From: RGIG6178 sp045612885
GTDB taxonomy: Bacteria; Bacillota_I; Bacilli_A; RFN20; DUOF01
Reading direction: 5' to 3'
Assembly (NCBI GenBank): GCA_045612885.1
Contig: JAZKZZ010000031.1
Location: forward strand, 1-28,358
Length of the DNA: 28,358 nt
Part shown: piece after piece, positions 6,303-13,023 of the stretch
Layout: each line of letters opens with the position of its first letter
How positions within the stretch are numbered: position 1 is the stretch's first letter
Translations under genes and position numbers: made by a program
Notes under the pieces: model-generated
Databases searched by the model: none
The model's input: the letters and a program-made list of their open reading frames with translations, nothing else
Told to the model about the DNA's origin: nothing

Positions 6303-7583
6303 ATGAATATACATATGTTAGGAATTAAAGGCACAGGAATGAGTGCTCTTGCTATTTTACTAAAAGATTTAGGTCATAATGTTAAAGGAAGTGACTATTC
6401 TAAATATATTTTTACTCAAGGTGAGTTAGAAAAAAGGAAGATATGTCTTAATGAGTTTAATACTACTAATCTTAATAGTATTGATGTTTTAGTGGTAGGA
6501 CATAATTTTATTGATAGCGATAATATTGAATTAATTGAAGCTAAAAAAAGAAATATTAAAATTCTAGAATATAATGAATGTTTAGCTAGTTTGTTAAAAG
6601 ATTACTATAGTATAGCAGTTAGTGGCAGTAATGGAAAAAGTACTACTACTGCACTTATTTCTACAATTTTAAACGAAATTGAAGATACTTCTTTTTTAAT
6701 AGGAAGTGGAGAAGCAAAAGGATATAAAAACAGTGAATACTTCACATTTGAAGCATGTGAATATAAAGAACATTTTTTAAAGTATTATCCCAATTTAATA
6801 TTAGTAAATAATATTGATTATGATCATGTTGATTATTTTAAAAATGAAAAAGATTATGTGAGATGTTTCTATGAATTTATTAATAATAGTAAGGAAAAAG
6901 TAATAGTAAATGGTGATAATAAATATTTAAAGAAGTTAAAGGGAGTAATTATTTTTGGTATAAAAAATAAATCTATGTATAATGCAAGGAATATTAATTA
7001 TACTAATGGAATTAATTATGATTTATATTATAAAAATAATTTTATTGAACATATTCAACTAGAGATGTATGGGGAATATATGGTTTATAACACTCTGGCT
7101 GCAATTAGTGTGTGTTTAACTTTAGGGTTAAAGATAGATACTATTATAGAAGGATTAAAAAAATTTAAAGGTGTAAAAAGAAGATTTAAGGAAACAATAG
7201 TAAATGACGATGTGTATATAGATGATTATGCTCATCACCCTAGTAAGATTAGGGCAATTATTGATGCAATAAAATCTAAGTATAAAGATAGGAAGATAAT
7301 TGCATTTTATCGACCTGATCGAATATCTAGATTAGATTACTTCAAGTCTTCTTTTATAAAAGAATTATCAAAAGCAGATGAAGCTTATATTATGCCATAT
7401 ATAAGTGATAATCATAAAGAAAAAGAAAGTATTGATAGATTCTTAAAAATAACAGATAAAATCAAATTAGTAAATGAAGAAGTATATAAAAAGGTTAGTA
7501 AGGAAGAGAATGTAGTATATCTTATGATGAGCAGTAAAGATGTAAGTGAGGTAAAAGAAAATATTTTGAAGTATAAAAGGTGA
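6303..7583 (+). CDS. murC: UDP-N-acetylmuramate--L-alanine ligase MurC
   Basis: Cytoplasmic peptidoglycan precursor synthesis: ATP-dependent addition of L-Ala to UDP-MurNAc. The protein has 426 aa, the normal MurC size. Domain 1 opens with a dinucleotide-fold-like GIKGTGMSALA (MurC has GIGGxGMSxxA). The central domain has a P-loop SGSNGKSTT at residues 107-115, and EACEYKEHFLKYYPN and NNIDYDHVDYF follow, the latter two diagnostic of MurC. YIDDYAHHPSKI near 300 is the conserved third-domain entry. Odd: the MurC P-loop is normally GTHGKT, while here the His is Asn, as in MurD/E/F. The start has GGTGA at 6291-6295. TGA is the stop, and the next gene begins 5 bases later. Confidence 0.92.
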   Translation: MNIHMLGIKGTGMSALAILLKDLGHNVKGSDYSKYIFTQGELEKRKICLNEFNTTNLNSIDVLVVGHNFIDSDNIELIEAKKRNIKILEYNECLASLLKDYYSIAVSGSNGKSTTTALISTILNEIEDTSFLIGSGEAKGYKNSEYFTFEACEYKEHFLKYYPNLILVNNIDYDHVDYFKNEKDYVRCFYEFINNSKEKVIVNGDNKYLKKLKGVIIFGIKNKSMYNARNINYTNGINYDLYYKNNFIEHIQLEMYGEYMVYNTLAAISVCLTLGLKIDTIIEGLKKFKGVKRRFKETIVNDDVYIDDYAHHPSKIRAIIDAIKSKYKDRKIIAFYRPDRISRLDYFKSSFIKELSKADEAYIMPYISDNHKEKESIDRFLKITDKIKLVNEEVYKKVSKEENVVYLMMSSKDVSEVKENILKYKR

Positions 7584-7588
7584 TTTAA

Positions 7589-7924
7589 ATGGGATATAAA
7601 AAAGTAGTAACATGGTCTTTATTAACAGCCGCAATAGTTGGACTTCACATCAGTTTTATTGGAAATAGCTTAGATTACCGAGTTTGTTATTTAAAAAGAA
7701 AGGCCAATTGTTTAAATAGAAAAGTAAATAAAGCTTTAAAGTATATGAGTGAAGAAAACTTAAAAAAGTATAAAGATGAATTAGTAAAAGGATATGAAAA
7801 TATCATGAATAAAATTGATAATATAACAATAAGAGATATAAAGAATAAGGGAAATGAACTAGTATCTAATATCTTAGATGCTATAGACAGTTTAAAAGAA
7901 AAAGTAATCACTTACTCAAGATAA
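7589..7924 (+). CDS. Small single-pass membrane protein, unknown
   Basis: A 111-aa protein with one hydrophobic segment near the N-terminus (about 8-26, TWSLLTAAIVGLHISFIGN), a basic stretch after it and a long charged helical C-terminal region (residues 40-105) rich in Lys/Glu/Asn. The outline resembles YtxH-type small proteins, but the sequence is not clearly one. It begins 5 bases after murC. The SD AAAAGGTGA (7576-7584) overlaps the murC end and its stop, so the gene is co-transcribed with murC. No terminator follows directly. Function unknown. Confidence 0.72.
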   Translation: MGYKKVVTWSLLTAAIVGLHISFIGNSLDYRVCYLKRKANCLNRKVNKALKYMSEENLKKYKDELVKGYENIMNKIDNITIRDIKNKGNELVSNILDAIDSLKEKVITYSR

Positions 7925-7971
7925 ATGTATATTAAACATCGTCATAACTATTAACAAGTTAACTAGTTTAA

Positions 7972-8001
7972 TTGTATTAATTAGATTATTGATTATATAA
8001 T
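7972..8001 (+). promoter_or_regulatory. Possible promoter of the 8022 gene
   Basis: TATAAT at 7996-8001 with TTGTAT (7972-7977) 18 bases upstream. The -10 is perfect and the -35 is weak (four of six). It leaves about 14 bases from the likely transcript start to the ATG, which includes the SD TTAGGAG. Confidence 0.45.
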
Positions 8002-8021
8002 TAAATTAGGAGTTGATATAG

Positions 8022-8933
8022 ATGAAGATTAGTGAATTAGCAACTTTATTACATACTCTAGAAGATGAAATCCAAGAATTAGAAATGGATATGTTTTCTA
8101 GTGAAAAAGAATTAAAAGATAAACAGAGTAAAAGAGAAAAAGTTTTAAATGAGTTAACACTTTATAATAAGTATAAAGAATTATATAAAAATAATGCTAA
8201 GTACGAATTAGATTCTAAATCATTATATGCATTTAAGTCTTTGACAAATGAAAAAGGTGAAGAAGTTTATGTTTGTAAGGAAAAAGATGAATATAAAGAT
8301 GATGTGAATAAGTATTTAGAAGAATTAACTAATGCATATAATGAAGGAAAAATAGATAAAGTTACGTTTGAAAAGATGAAACTAGAAGCTATTTCTTTAG
8401 CTAATGATCAATTAAAGAGAATAAAAGAAGATAAAAAAGAAGAAAATGATAAAGAAATAGATATTGAAGAAGAATATCATAAAACATTAGAAAGTATAGA
8501 GAGCACCAAAGAAGCATATATTGGGAATCAAATAGGAGAAGATTCATATAATGGTGTGTGTATAAAATATAAGAATATGCAAGAAATAGAAAAGAAGCAA
8601 TTACTTAGAAAGACACATGAAGGACTATGTAGTGAAATGGGGATAGAGTGTGATTTAGATTACACTAAGTATGATTTGAAGACTAATCAAACTGTATCTA
8701 GAGATGGATATTTTATTAAAGATAAAGATTTAAATGGTATGCCTTATCCACTTGATGTTGTTTTATTAGAACAAACTTATAAATTGCATATAAAAGAAAT
8801 ATTGAATAATAAAAATATTCCTTCTCATCAAAAAGAAAAATTAACTGAAATGTTATGCGATAATTTAGAAAAACAAAAATCTTTAGTGTTTGAAAATGCT
8901 AAAAAAAGAGAAATAAGCCCATATCCATATTGA
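8022..8933 (+). CDS. Hypothetical coiled-coil protein
   Basis: A 303-aa soluble, strongly charged (Lys/Glu) protein with no signal peptide or membrane segment. Residues 1-50 form a heptad-like coiled coil (LHTLEDEIQELEMDMF, SEKELKDKQSKREKVLNEL). A middle portion (95-190) is again helical with acidic runs (KEDKKEENDKEIDIEEEY). The C-terminal 110 residues are more globular and contain four cysteines, the motif SRDGYFIKDKDLNGMPYP and a final HQKEKLTEMLCDNLEKQK helix. TTAGGAG (8006-8012) precedes ATG 8022. The TGA stop overlaps the -35 of the tyrS T-box promoter. I do not recognise the family; a structural or cell-division accessory role would be speculation. Confidence 0.75.
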   Translation: MKISELATLLHTLEDEIQELEMDMFSSEKELKDKQSKREKVLNELTLYNKYKELYKNNAKYELDSKSLYAFKSLTNEKGEEVYVCKEKDEYKDDVNKYLEELTNAYNEGKIDKVTFEKMKLEAISLANDQLKRIKEDKKEENDKEIDIEEEYHKTLESIESTKEAYIGNQIGEDSYNGVCIKYKNMQEIEKKQLLRKTHEGLCSEMGIECDLDYTKYDLKTNQTVSRDGYFIKDKDLNGMPYPLDVVLLEQTYKLHIKEILNNKNIPSHQKEKLTEMLCDNLEKQKSLVFENAKKREISPYPY

Positions 8934-8957
8934 TTTATTAATTTTATGTGCTATAAT
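8930..8957 (+). promoter_or_regulatory. Promoter of the tyrS T-box transcript
   Basis: -35 TTGATT (8930-8935), 16-base spacer, extended -10 TGC-TATAAT (TATAAT 8952-8957). The -35 overlaps the stop of the preceding gene. Confidence 0.72.
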
Positions 8958-8959
8958 TT

Positions 8960-9175
8960 CTACATGCGTTGAATAGAAGAGTAGTTAATATAGACTTTAT
9001 AGAGAGTTAGTGGTTGGTGAAAACTAATGAGTGATATTAATGAAGTACACCTAGGAGCAGCTTTATGAAAAGTAAAGACGTTAGCTGCGTTAAAGCAATT
9101 AAGTGCATAGAGGAATCTATGAATTAGGATGGTACCGCGTATTTTACGTTCCTAAATGGAACGTTTTTTTATTTA
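8960..9175 (+). promoter_or_regulatory. T-box riboswitch (tyrosyl) upstream of tyrS
   Basis: The untranslated leader senses uncharged tRNA by pairing with its anticodon and acceptor end. The conserved T-box sequence AGGATGGTACCGCG (9126-9139; usual form AGGGTGGNACCGCG) is present, followed by a terminator hairpin ACGTTCC (9146-9152), loop TAAAT, GGAACGT (9158-9164) and T run to 9170. In the stem I specifier region the triplet TAC (9046-9048, in GAAGTACACC) matches a Tyr codon and agrees with the downstream gene. Uncharged tRNA-Tyr should favour the antiterminator and raise tyrS expression. Confidence 0.93.
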
Positions 9176-9191
9176 AAAAAGGAGTGAGAAT

Positions 9192-10412
9192 ATGGGGATT
9201 TATGAAGAATTAGTAGAGAGAGGATTAATTGCTCAAGTAACAGACGAAGATAAGATTAAAGCTTTGATTAATAATGGTAAAGCAACGTTTTATATTGGAT
9301 TTGATCCAACTGCAGACAGCTTACATGTAGGACATTTTATGGCTTTATGTCTTATGAAGAGATTACAAATGGCTGGTAATAAACCAATTGCTTTAATTGG
9401 TGGTGCTACTGCGATGATAGGAGATCCTAGTGGTAGAACTGATATGAGAAAAATGCTAACTGTAAAGGATATAAATCATAATATTGAATGCTTTAAAGTT
9501 CAAATGAGTAGATTCATCGATTTTAGTAATAATAAAGCATTGCTATTAAACAATGCTGATTGGTTATTAGATCTTAATTACATAGAGTTATTAAGAGAAG
9601 TAGGTGCTTGTTTCTCAGTTAATAAGATGCTAGCAGCAGAGTGTTACAAACAAAGAATGGAAAAAGGGTTATCCTTTTTAGAGTTTAACTATATGATAAT
9701 GCAGTCTTATGATTTCTATCATTTATTCCAAAAGTATGATTGTAATCTAGAGTTTGGAGGAGATGACCAATGGTCTAATATGCTTGGTGGTACTGAATTA
9801 ATTAGAAAGAAACTTGGTAAAGATGCTGAAGCAATGACTATTAACTTATTGCTTAAGAGCGATGGAACTAAGATGGGAAAATCTGCTGGTGGGGCAGTAT
9901 GGTTAGATGCAAATAAGACTAGCCCATTTGATTTTTATCAATATTGGAGAAATGTTGATGATAGTGATGTTTTAAAGTGTATAAAAATGTTAACTTTCTT
10001 ACCACTTGAAGAAATAAGACAAATGGAAACTTGGCAAGGAGAACAATTAAATAAAGCTAAAGAAATTTTAGCTTATGAATTAACAACTTTAGTTCATGGT
10101 AAAGAAGAGGCAGATAAAGCAAATGATGCTGCTAAAGCTTTATTTAGTGGAAGTCTAAATTTAGATAATGTTCCTACATATAATTTATCTAAAAGTGAGT
10201 TAGGAATTAATATTATGGATTTATGTGTTAAGAGTAATTTTATTCCATCAAAGAGTGAAGCAAGAAGGTTAATTCTTCAAGGAGGATTAACAATTAATGA
10301 TAATAAAGTTACAGATTTTAATTTAGTAGTAACTGATAATCATTTAAAAGATAATTCTTATCTTTTACTTAAAAAAGGTAAGAAAAACTTCTTAAAAGTT
10401 GTATTTGAGTAG
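9192..10412 (+). CDS. tyrS: Tyrosyl-tRNA synthetase
   Basis: Charges tRNA-Tyr with tyrosine in the cytoplasm. It is a class Ic synthetase of 406 aa, a normal size. HVGH at residues 45-48 is the HIGH signature and KMGKS at 227-231 the KMSKS signature. Between them, FLEFNYMIMQSYDFYHL and GGDDQWSNM are the tyrosine/ATP pocket segments. The last 65 residues (FIPSKSEARRLILQGGLTIN) form an S4-type RNA-binding domain. The start is ATG 9192 with AAAAAAGGAGTGAG before it. Regulated by the T-box leader; it ends in a short terminator overlapping the stop. Confidence 0.97.
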   Translation: MGIYEELVERGLIAQVTDEDKIKALINNGKATFYIGFDPTADSLHVGHFMALCLMKRLQMAGNKPIALIGGATAMIGDPSGRTDMRKMLTVKDINHNIECFKVQMSRFIDFSNNKALLLNNADWLLDLNYIELLREVGACFSVNKMLAAECYKQRMEKGLSFLEFNYMIMQSYDFYHLFQKYDCNLEFGGDDQWSNMLGGTELIRKKLGKDAEAMTINLLLKSDGTKMGKSAGGAVWLDANKTSPFDFYQYWRNVDDSDVLKCIKMLTFLPLEEIRQMETWQGEQLNKAKEILAYELTTLVHGKEEADKANDAAKALFSGSLNLDNVPTYNLSKSELGINIMDLCVKSNFIPSKSEARRLILQGGLTINDNKVTDFNLVVTDNHLKDNSYLLLKKGKKNFLKVVFE

Positions 10413-10429
10413 CCAATAGGCTACTTTTT
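10409..10429 (+). terminator. Intrinsic terminator of tyrS
   Basis: GTAGCC (10409-10414), loop AATA, GGCTAC (10419-10424), then TTTTT. The left arm contains the tyrS stop codon. Confidence 0.82.
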
Positions 10430-10440
10430 ATTTGATTTCC

Positions 10441-10480
10441 TTTACACAATCTATAATAAGGTTTATGATGATAATCATAA
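10441..10480 (+). promoter_or_regulatory. Promoter with inverted repeat upstream of the 10494 gene
   Basis: -35 TTTACA (10441-10446), 17 bases, -10 TATGAT (10464-10469). The -10 lies in an inverted repeat TTATGAT-GATA-ATCATAA (10463-10480), a possible operator. The SD AAGGGAG (10479-10485) follows. No clear promoter was seen before the 10924 lipoprotein, so this one may serve the whole downstream cluster. Confidence 0.62.
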
Positions 10481-10493
10481 GGGAGAATTAAGT

Positions 10494-10877
10494 ATGAGTA
10501 GTATATTAAAATCTTATAAAAAATATATTAAAATATTAGTTGTCTTTGCAATTAGTTTTTTACTTATGCGTTCTCTATTACTTTTTGATTATATAAATGA
10601 ACTTAGTCCTAACAGAAACTTTAGGGAAGTAATGAACAATATAGAAAGATCACTAAGTTCTAGTACTATGATGAGGTTTGTGTTTCATACACATGTTGGA
10701 TATACAATTGGTTGTTTCATTGCAATATTAACTCTTCTTATACATTTACTAGCTATTAATGAACTTTCTATATGTAGAATTCATTCTATAACAGTTAAGC
10801 CAACAAAACATATGGAGGCATTAGAGTTATCTAATCCTTTCTTATATGCTAATAAGACTAGGAGTTTAAGAGAATAG
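10494..10877 (+). CDS. Small two-helix membrane protein, unknown
   Basis: A 127-aa protein with two hydrophobic segments, about 12-30 (ILVVFAISFLLMRSLLLF) and 70-93 (GYTIGCFIAILTLLIHLLAI), joined by a polar loop with several Ser, and a 30-residue polar C-terminal tail. SD AAGGGAG lies at 10479-10485 before ATG 10494. No family is recognised. It sits 46 bases before the lipoprotein of the ABC cluster with no terminator between them, so it may be the first gene of that operon and an accessory membrane subunit; this is inferred from position only. Confidence 0.72.
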   Translation: MSSILKSYKKYIKILVVFAISFLLMRSLLLFDYINELSPNRNFREVMNNIERSLSSSTMMRFVFHTHVGYTIGCFIAILTLLIHLLAINELSICRIHSITVKPTKHMEALELSNPFLYANKTRSLRE

Positions 10878-10923
10878 AATAAATTTTTAGCACAAAAATA
10901 ATTAACAGAAAGGAATGAAACGA

Positions 10924-12933
10924 ATGAAAAAAATATTTAGTGCAATCGCATGTACGTTTATTTTCTTCTTTGTGATTACAATGACAGCTTGTTCGTGTGG
11001 ACAAAAGAAAGTTGTTAGTTTGACAGTTAAAGAAGGAACATTAGACTATACATATGAACAATTTGAAGAATATTCATTTGATGACTTGAAAGTTATCGCA
11101 AAATATAATGATGGAACAACAGAAGAAATTGGTAAAAAAGATTTAACAATTGGAGAATTCTCTACTAAAGAGATAAAAGATTATAAAGTTAAAATTTCTT
11201 ATGGTGGAGTAGAAATTGAAGTTACTTTAAAGGTTACTAATGATTTAGATGAACTATATGAAATTAATACTGTAGAACAATCTGCTGATATTCTTAAGTA
11301 TAAAGCAAATAGTACTTTTGTTGGTGAAAATGATACTAAGGAAAGAGAATTTGTAGAAAAAACTAAAACATATAAAGTTGGAGATGATAATCCATTTAGA
11401 TTCTTCCCTAATATCACAGTTGTTGATGATCAAGGAACACCTCTTCCAATAAGTGCTTATACAAGTATTTCAAAAGTTTATGTAAAAGAGGGAAGTAACT
11501 ATACTTTATTAGAGGGAACAGCTTTAACTAATATGGTAGCTATTGATGAAGAAAAATCAACTTATGATTTCACAGATGCTGCTATAAACAAAATGTTTAA
11601 AATTGAAGTAAGACCTGCTAACCTTACTGAAGTTCAATTATTAGAACCTGAGCAATATACAGTTTCATTAGAATTAGAAGTTGTTGATGGATACAATGTA
11701 ACTAGAGCTGTTGAATTAGGTATATTAAATAACGATACTACAGAAGACAAATATCAACCATGGACAACATTACTAGCTAATAATCAAGTTACTAGACCTG
11801 CAACACTAAATGGTATTGTATTACACAATGATATAAGCGTTGCTAAGACTGATATCCCTGCTGTTTATTATACAGGCGATTCTTATTCAGGTGAATTTTT
11901 AAAGAATGATTTAGATGGTGACACAGATTTATATCGTCATGTTGTAGCAGATGATCAAACATTCCATTTCTATGGAAACTACTTCACTTTAAATTTCAGT
12001 GCAATTCCTGTAATTGATAGAAGTATTAGTGGGGAAATTTATAGTACTGCATCAGTGTTCAAGTTTGCTGCTAATGAAGAAACAGCTCCAACTAAATATA
12101 CAACTACTAAAACATATTTTGAAGATGTTTCTATGATTGGTAATGGAACATTAACTTATGCTGATGAAGGTAGAGGATTTGGTACTTTAATCGGATTTAA
12201 AGCAACTGCTCATACAGTAACTTTAAATAACGCAATTATTAAGAGTTTCTTTATTAATACTTATTTAGAGTACAATAACACAATATTTAATATTAACAAT
12301 GTAAAAGGTTATGATGCATATCAAAATAACTTATTTGGATATGGTGGAAAGAATGTCAATATTACTAATACTGAATTCAAGAGATCAGGAGGACCTGCAA
12401 TGTTACTTCAACACGTAGATCCTAATAATAATCCAAATGATCACTATGCTGTAGCTAATGTTAGTAATTCTGTAATTGAATCATATGTTACAGGTGATGA
12501 GCCTTGGTTTGCTGCTTTTGGTGCAACTGAAAGTGTAGCTATGATTAGCTTATTAGCAGGAAAAGTTTCTCAAGACTATCTAAAAGATGGAGAAATTAAT
12601 ATGATTGGGTTGAATATGAGTGATGGTGCTGGACTTACAGGTGCAACTGGAGTTCAAGGGTATATTAAAGTTGATGATAAAGAAGTTAGCAACATGCTTT
12701 ATAATGATTCAAATAATGCTAATGCTCTTGCAATTAAGGCTGCAATTGACGATGGTGCTGGACAACTTCCTGTTGTTGTATCTAGTGATGGAGTAATAAT
12801 TAGAGTAAATCCAATTACTGAAGATATAGAGATGATAAATCCAGGAACAGTAGGAGGAAATATTGCTGCTGCTAATTATATAACTGTTTATGCATTTGGT
12901 ATGGCTATTTGTTTAGCTAAAAATGTAGCATAA
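10924..12933 (+). CDS. Large lipoprotein with Ig-like domain and beta-helix-like region
   Basis: A 669-aa surface lipoprotein. ATG 10924 is chosen over ATG 10915 because the SD GAAAGGA (10907-10913) would be only 1 base from the latter. Signal peptide: KK, a hydrophobic core FIFFFVITM and lipobox MTAC with Cys23, followed by SCG. Residues about 30-105 (VKEGTLDYTYEQFEEYSFDD, KYNDGTTEEI, YKVKISYGGVEIEVTLKV) fit a bacterial Ig-like domain of the group 3 type. From about residue 400 the chain becomes short repeated strands rich in Asn/Gly/Thr (ISLLAG, VNITNTEF, VSNSVIESY), as in a right-handed parallel beta-helix (pectin-lyase-like) fold. The C-terminus is unusually hydrophobic (YITVYAFGMAICLA). 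It precedes the ABC genes by 90 bases, so it may be their substrate-binding or surface partner, or their cargo. No catalytic motif was recognised. Confidence 0.8.
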   Translation: MKKIFSAIACTFIFFFVITMTACSCGQKKVVSLTVKEGTLDYTYEQFEEYSFDDLKVIAKYNDGTTEEIGKKDLTIGEFSTKEIKDYKVKISYGGVEIEVTLKVTNDLDELYEINTVEQSADILKYKANSTFVGENDTKEREFVEKTKTYKVGDDNPFRFFPNITVVDDQGTPLPISAYTSISKVYVKEGSNYTLLEGTALTNMVAIDEEKSTYDFTDAAINKMFKIEVRPANLTEVQLLEPEQYTVSLELEVVDGYNVTRAVELGILNNDTTEDKYQPWTTLLANNQVTRPATLNGIVLHNDISVAKTDIPAVYYTGDSYSGEFLKNDLDGDTDLYRHVVADDQTFHFYGNYFTLNFSAIPVIDRSISGEIYSTASVFKFAANEETAPTKYTTTKTYFEDVSMIGNGTLTYADEGRGFGTLIGFKATAHTVTLNNAIIKSFFINTYLEYNNTIFNINNVKGYDAYQNNLFGYGGKNVNITNTEFKRSGGPAMLLQHVDPNNNPNDHYAVANVSNSVIESYVTGDEPWFAAFGATESVAMISLLAGKVSQDYLKDGEINMIGLNMSDGAGLTGATGVQGYIKVDDKEVSNMLYNDSNNANALAIKAAIDDGAGQLPVVVSSDGVIIRVNPITEDIEMINPGTVGGNIAAANYITVYAFGMAICLAKNVA

Positions 12934-12952
12934 TATAATTAAATGATTTTTA

Positions 12953-12993
12953 AGAGAAAAACTATTTATTATTATGATAAGTAGTTTTTCTCT
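12953..12993 (+). repeat. 12-bp inverted repeat between the lipoprotein and ABC genes
   Basis: AGAGAAAAACTA (12953-12964) and TAGTTTTTCTCT (12982-12993) are perfectly complementary with a 17-base AT-rich loop. No T run follows, so it is not a standard terminator. It could slow 3' decay of the lipoprotein mRNA or set a different expression level for the membrane genes. Confidence 0.6.
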
Positions 12994-13023
12994 GCTTATA
13001 TTTATAGGGAAGGGAGATACAAA

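Noticed and set aside
6303..8933. Possible Mollicutes-type code with TGA as Trp
   Set aside because: murC and the 8022 gene end at TGA with the next gene or promoter immediately after, and Trp in conserved positions is TGG.
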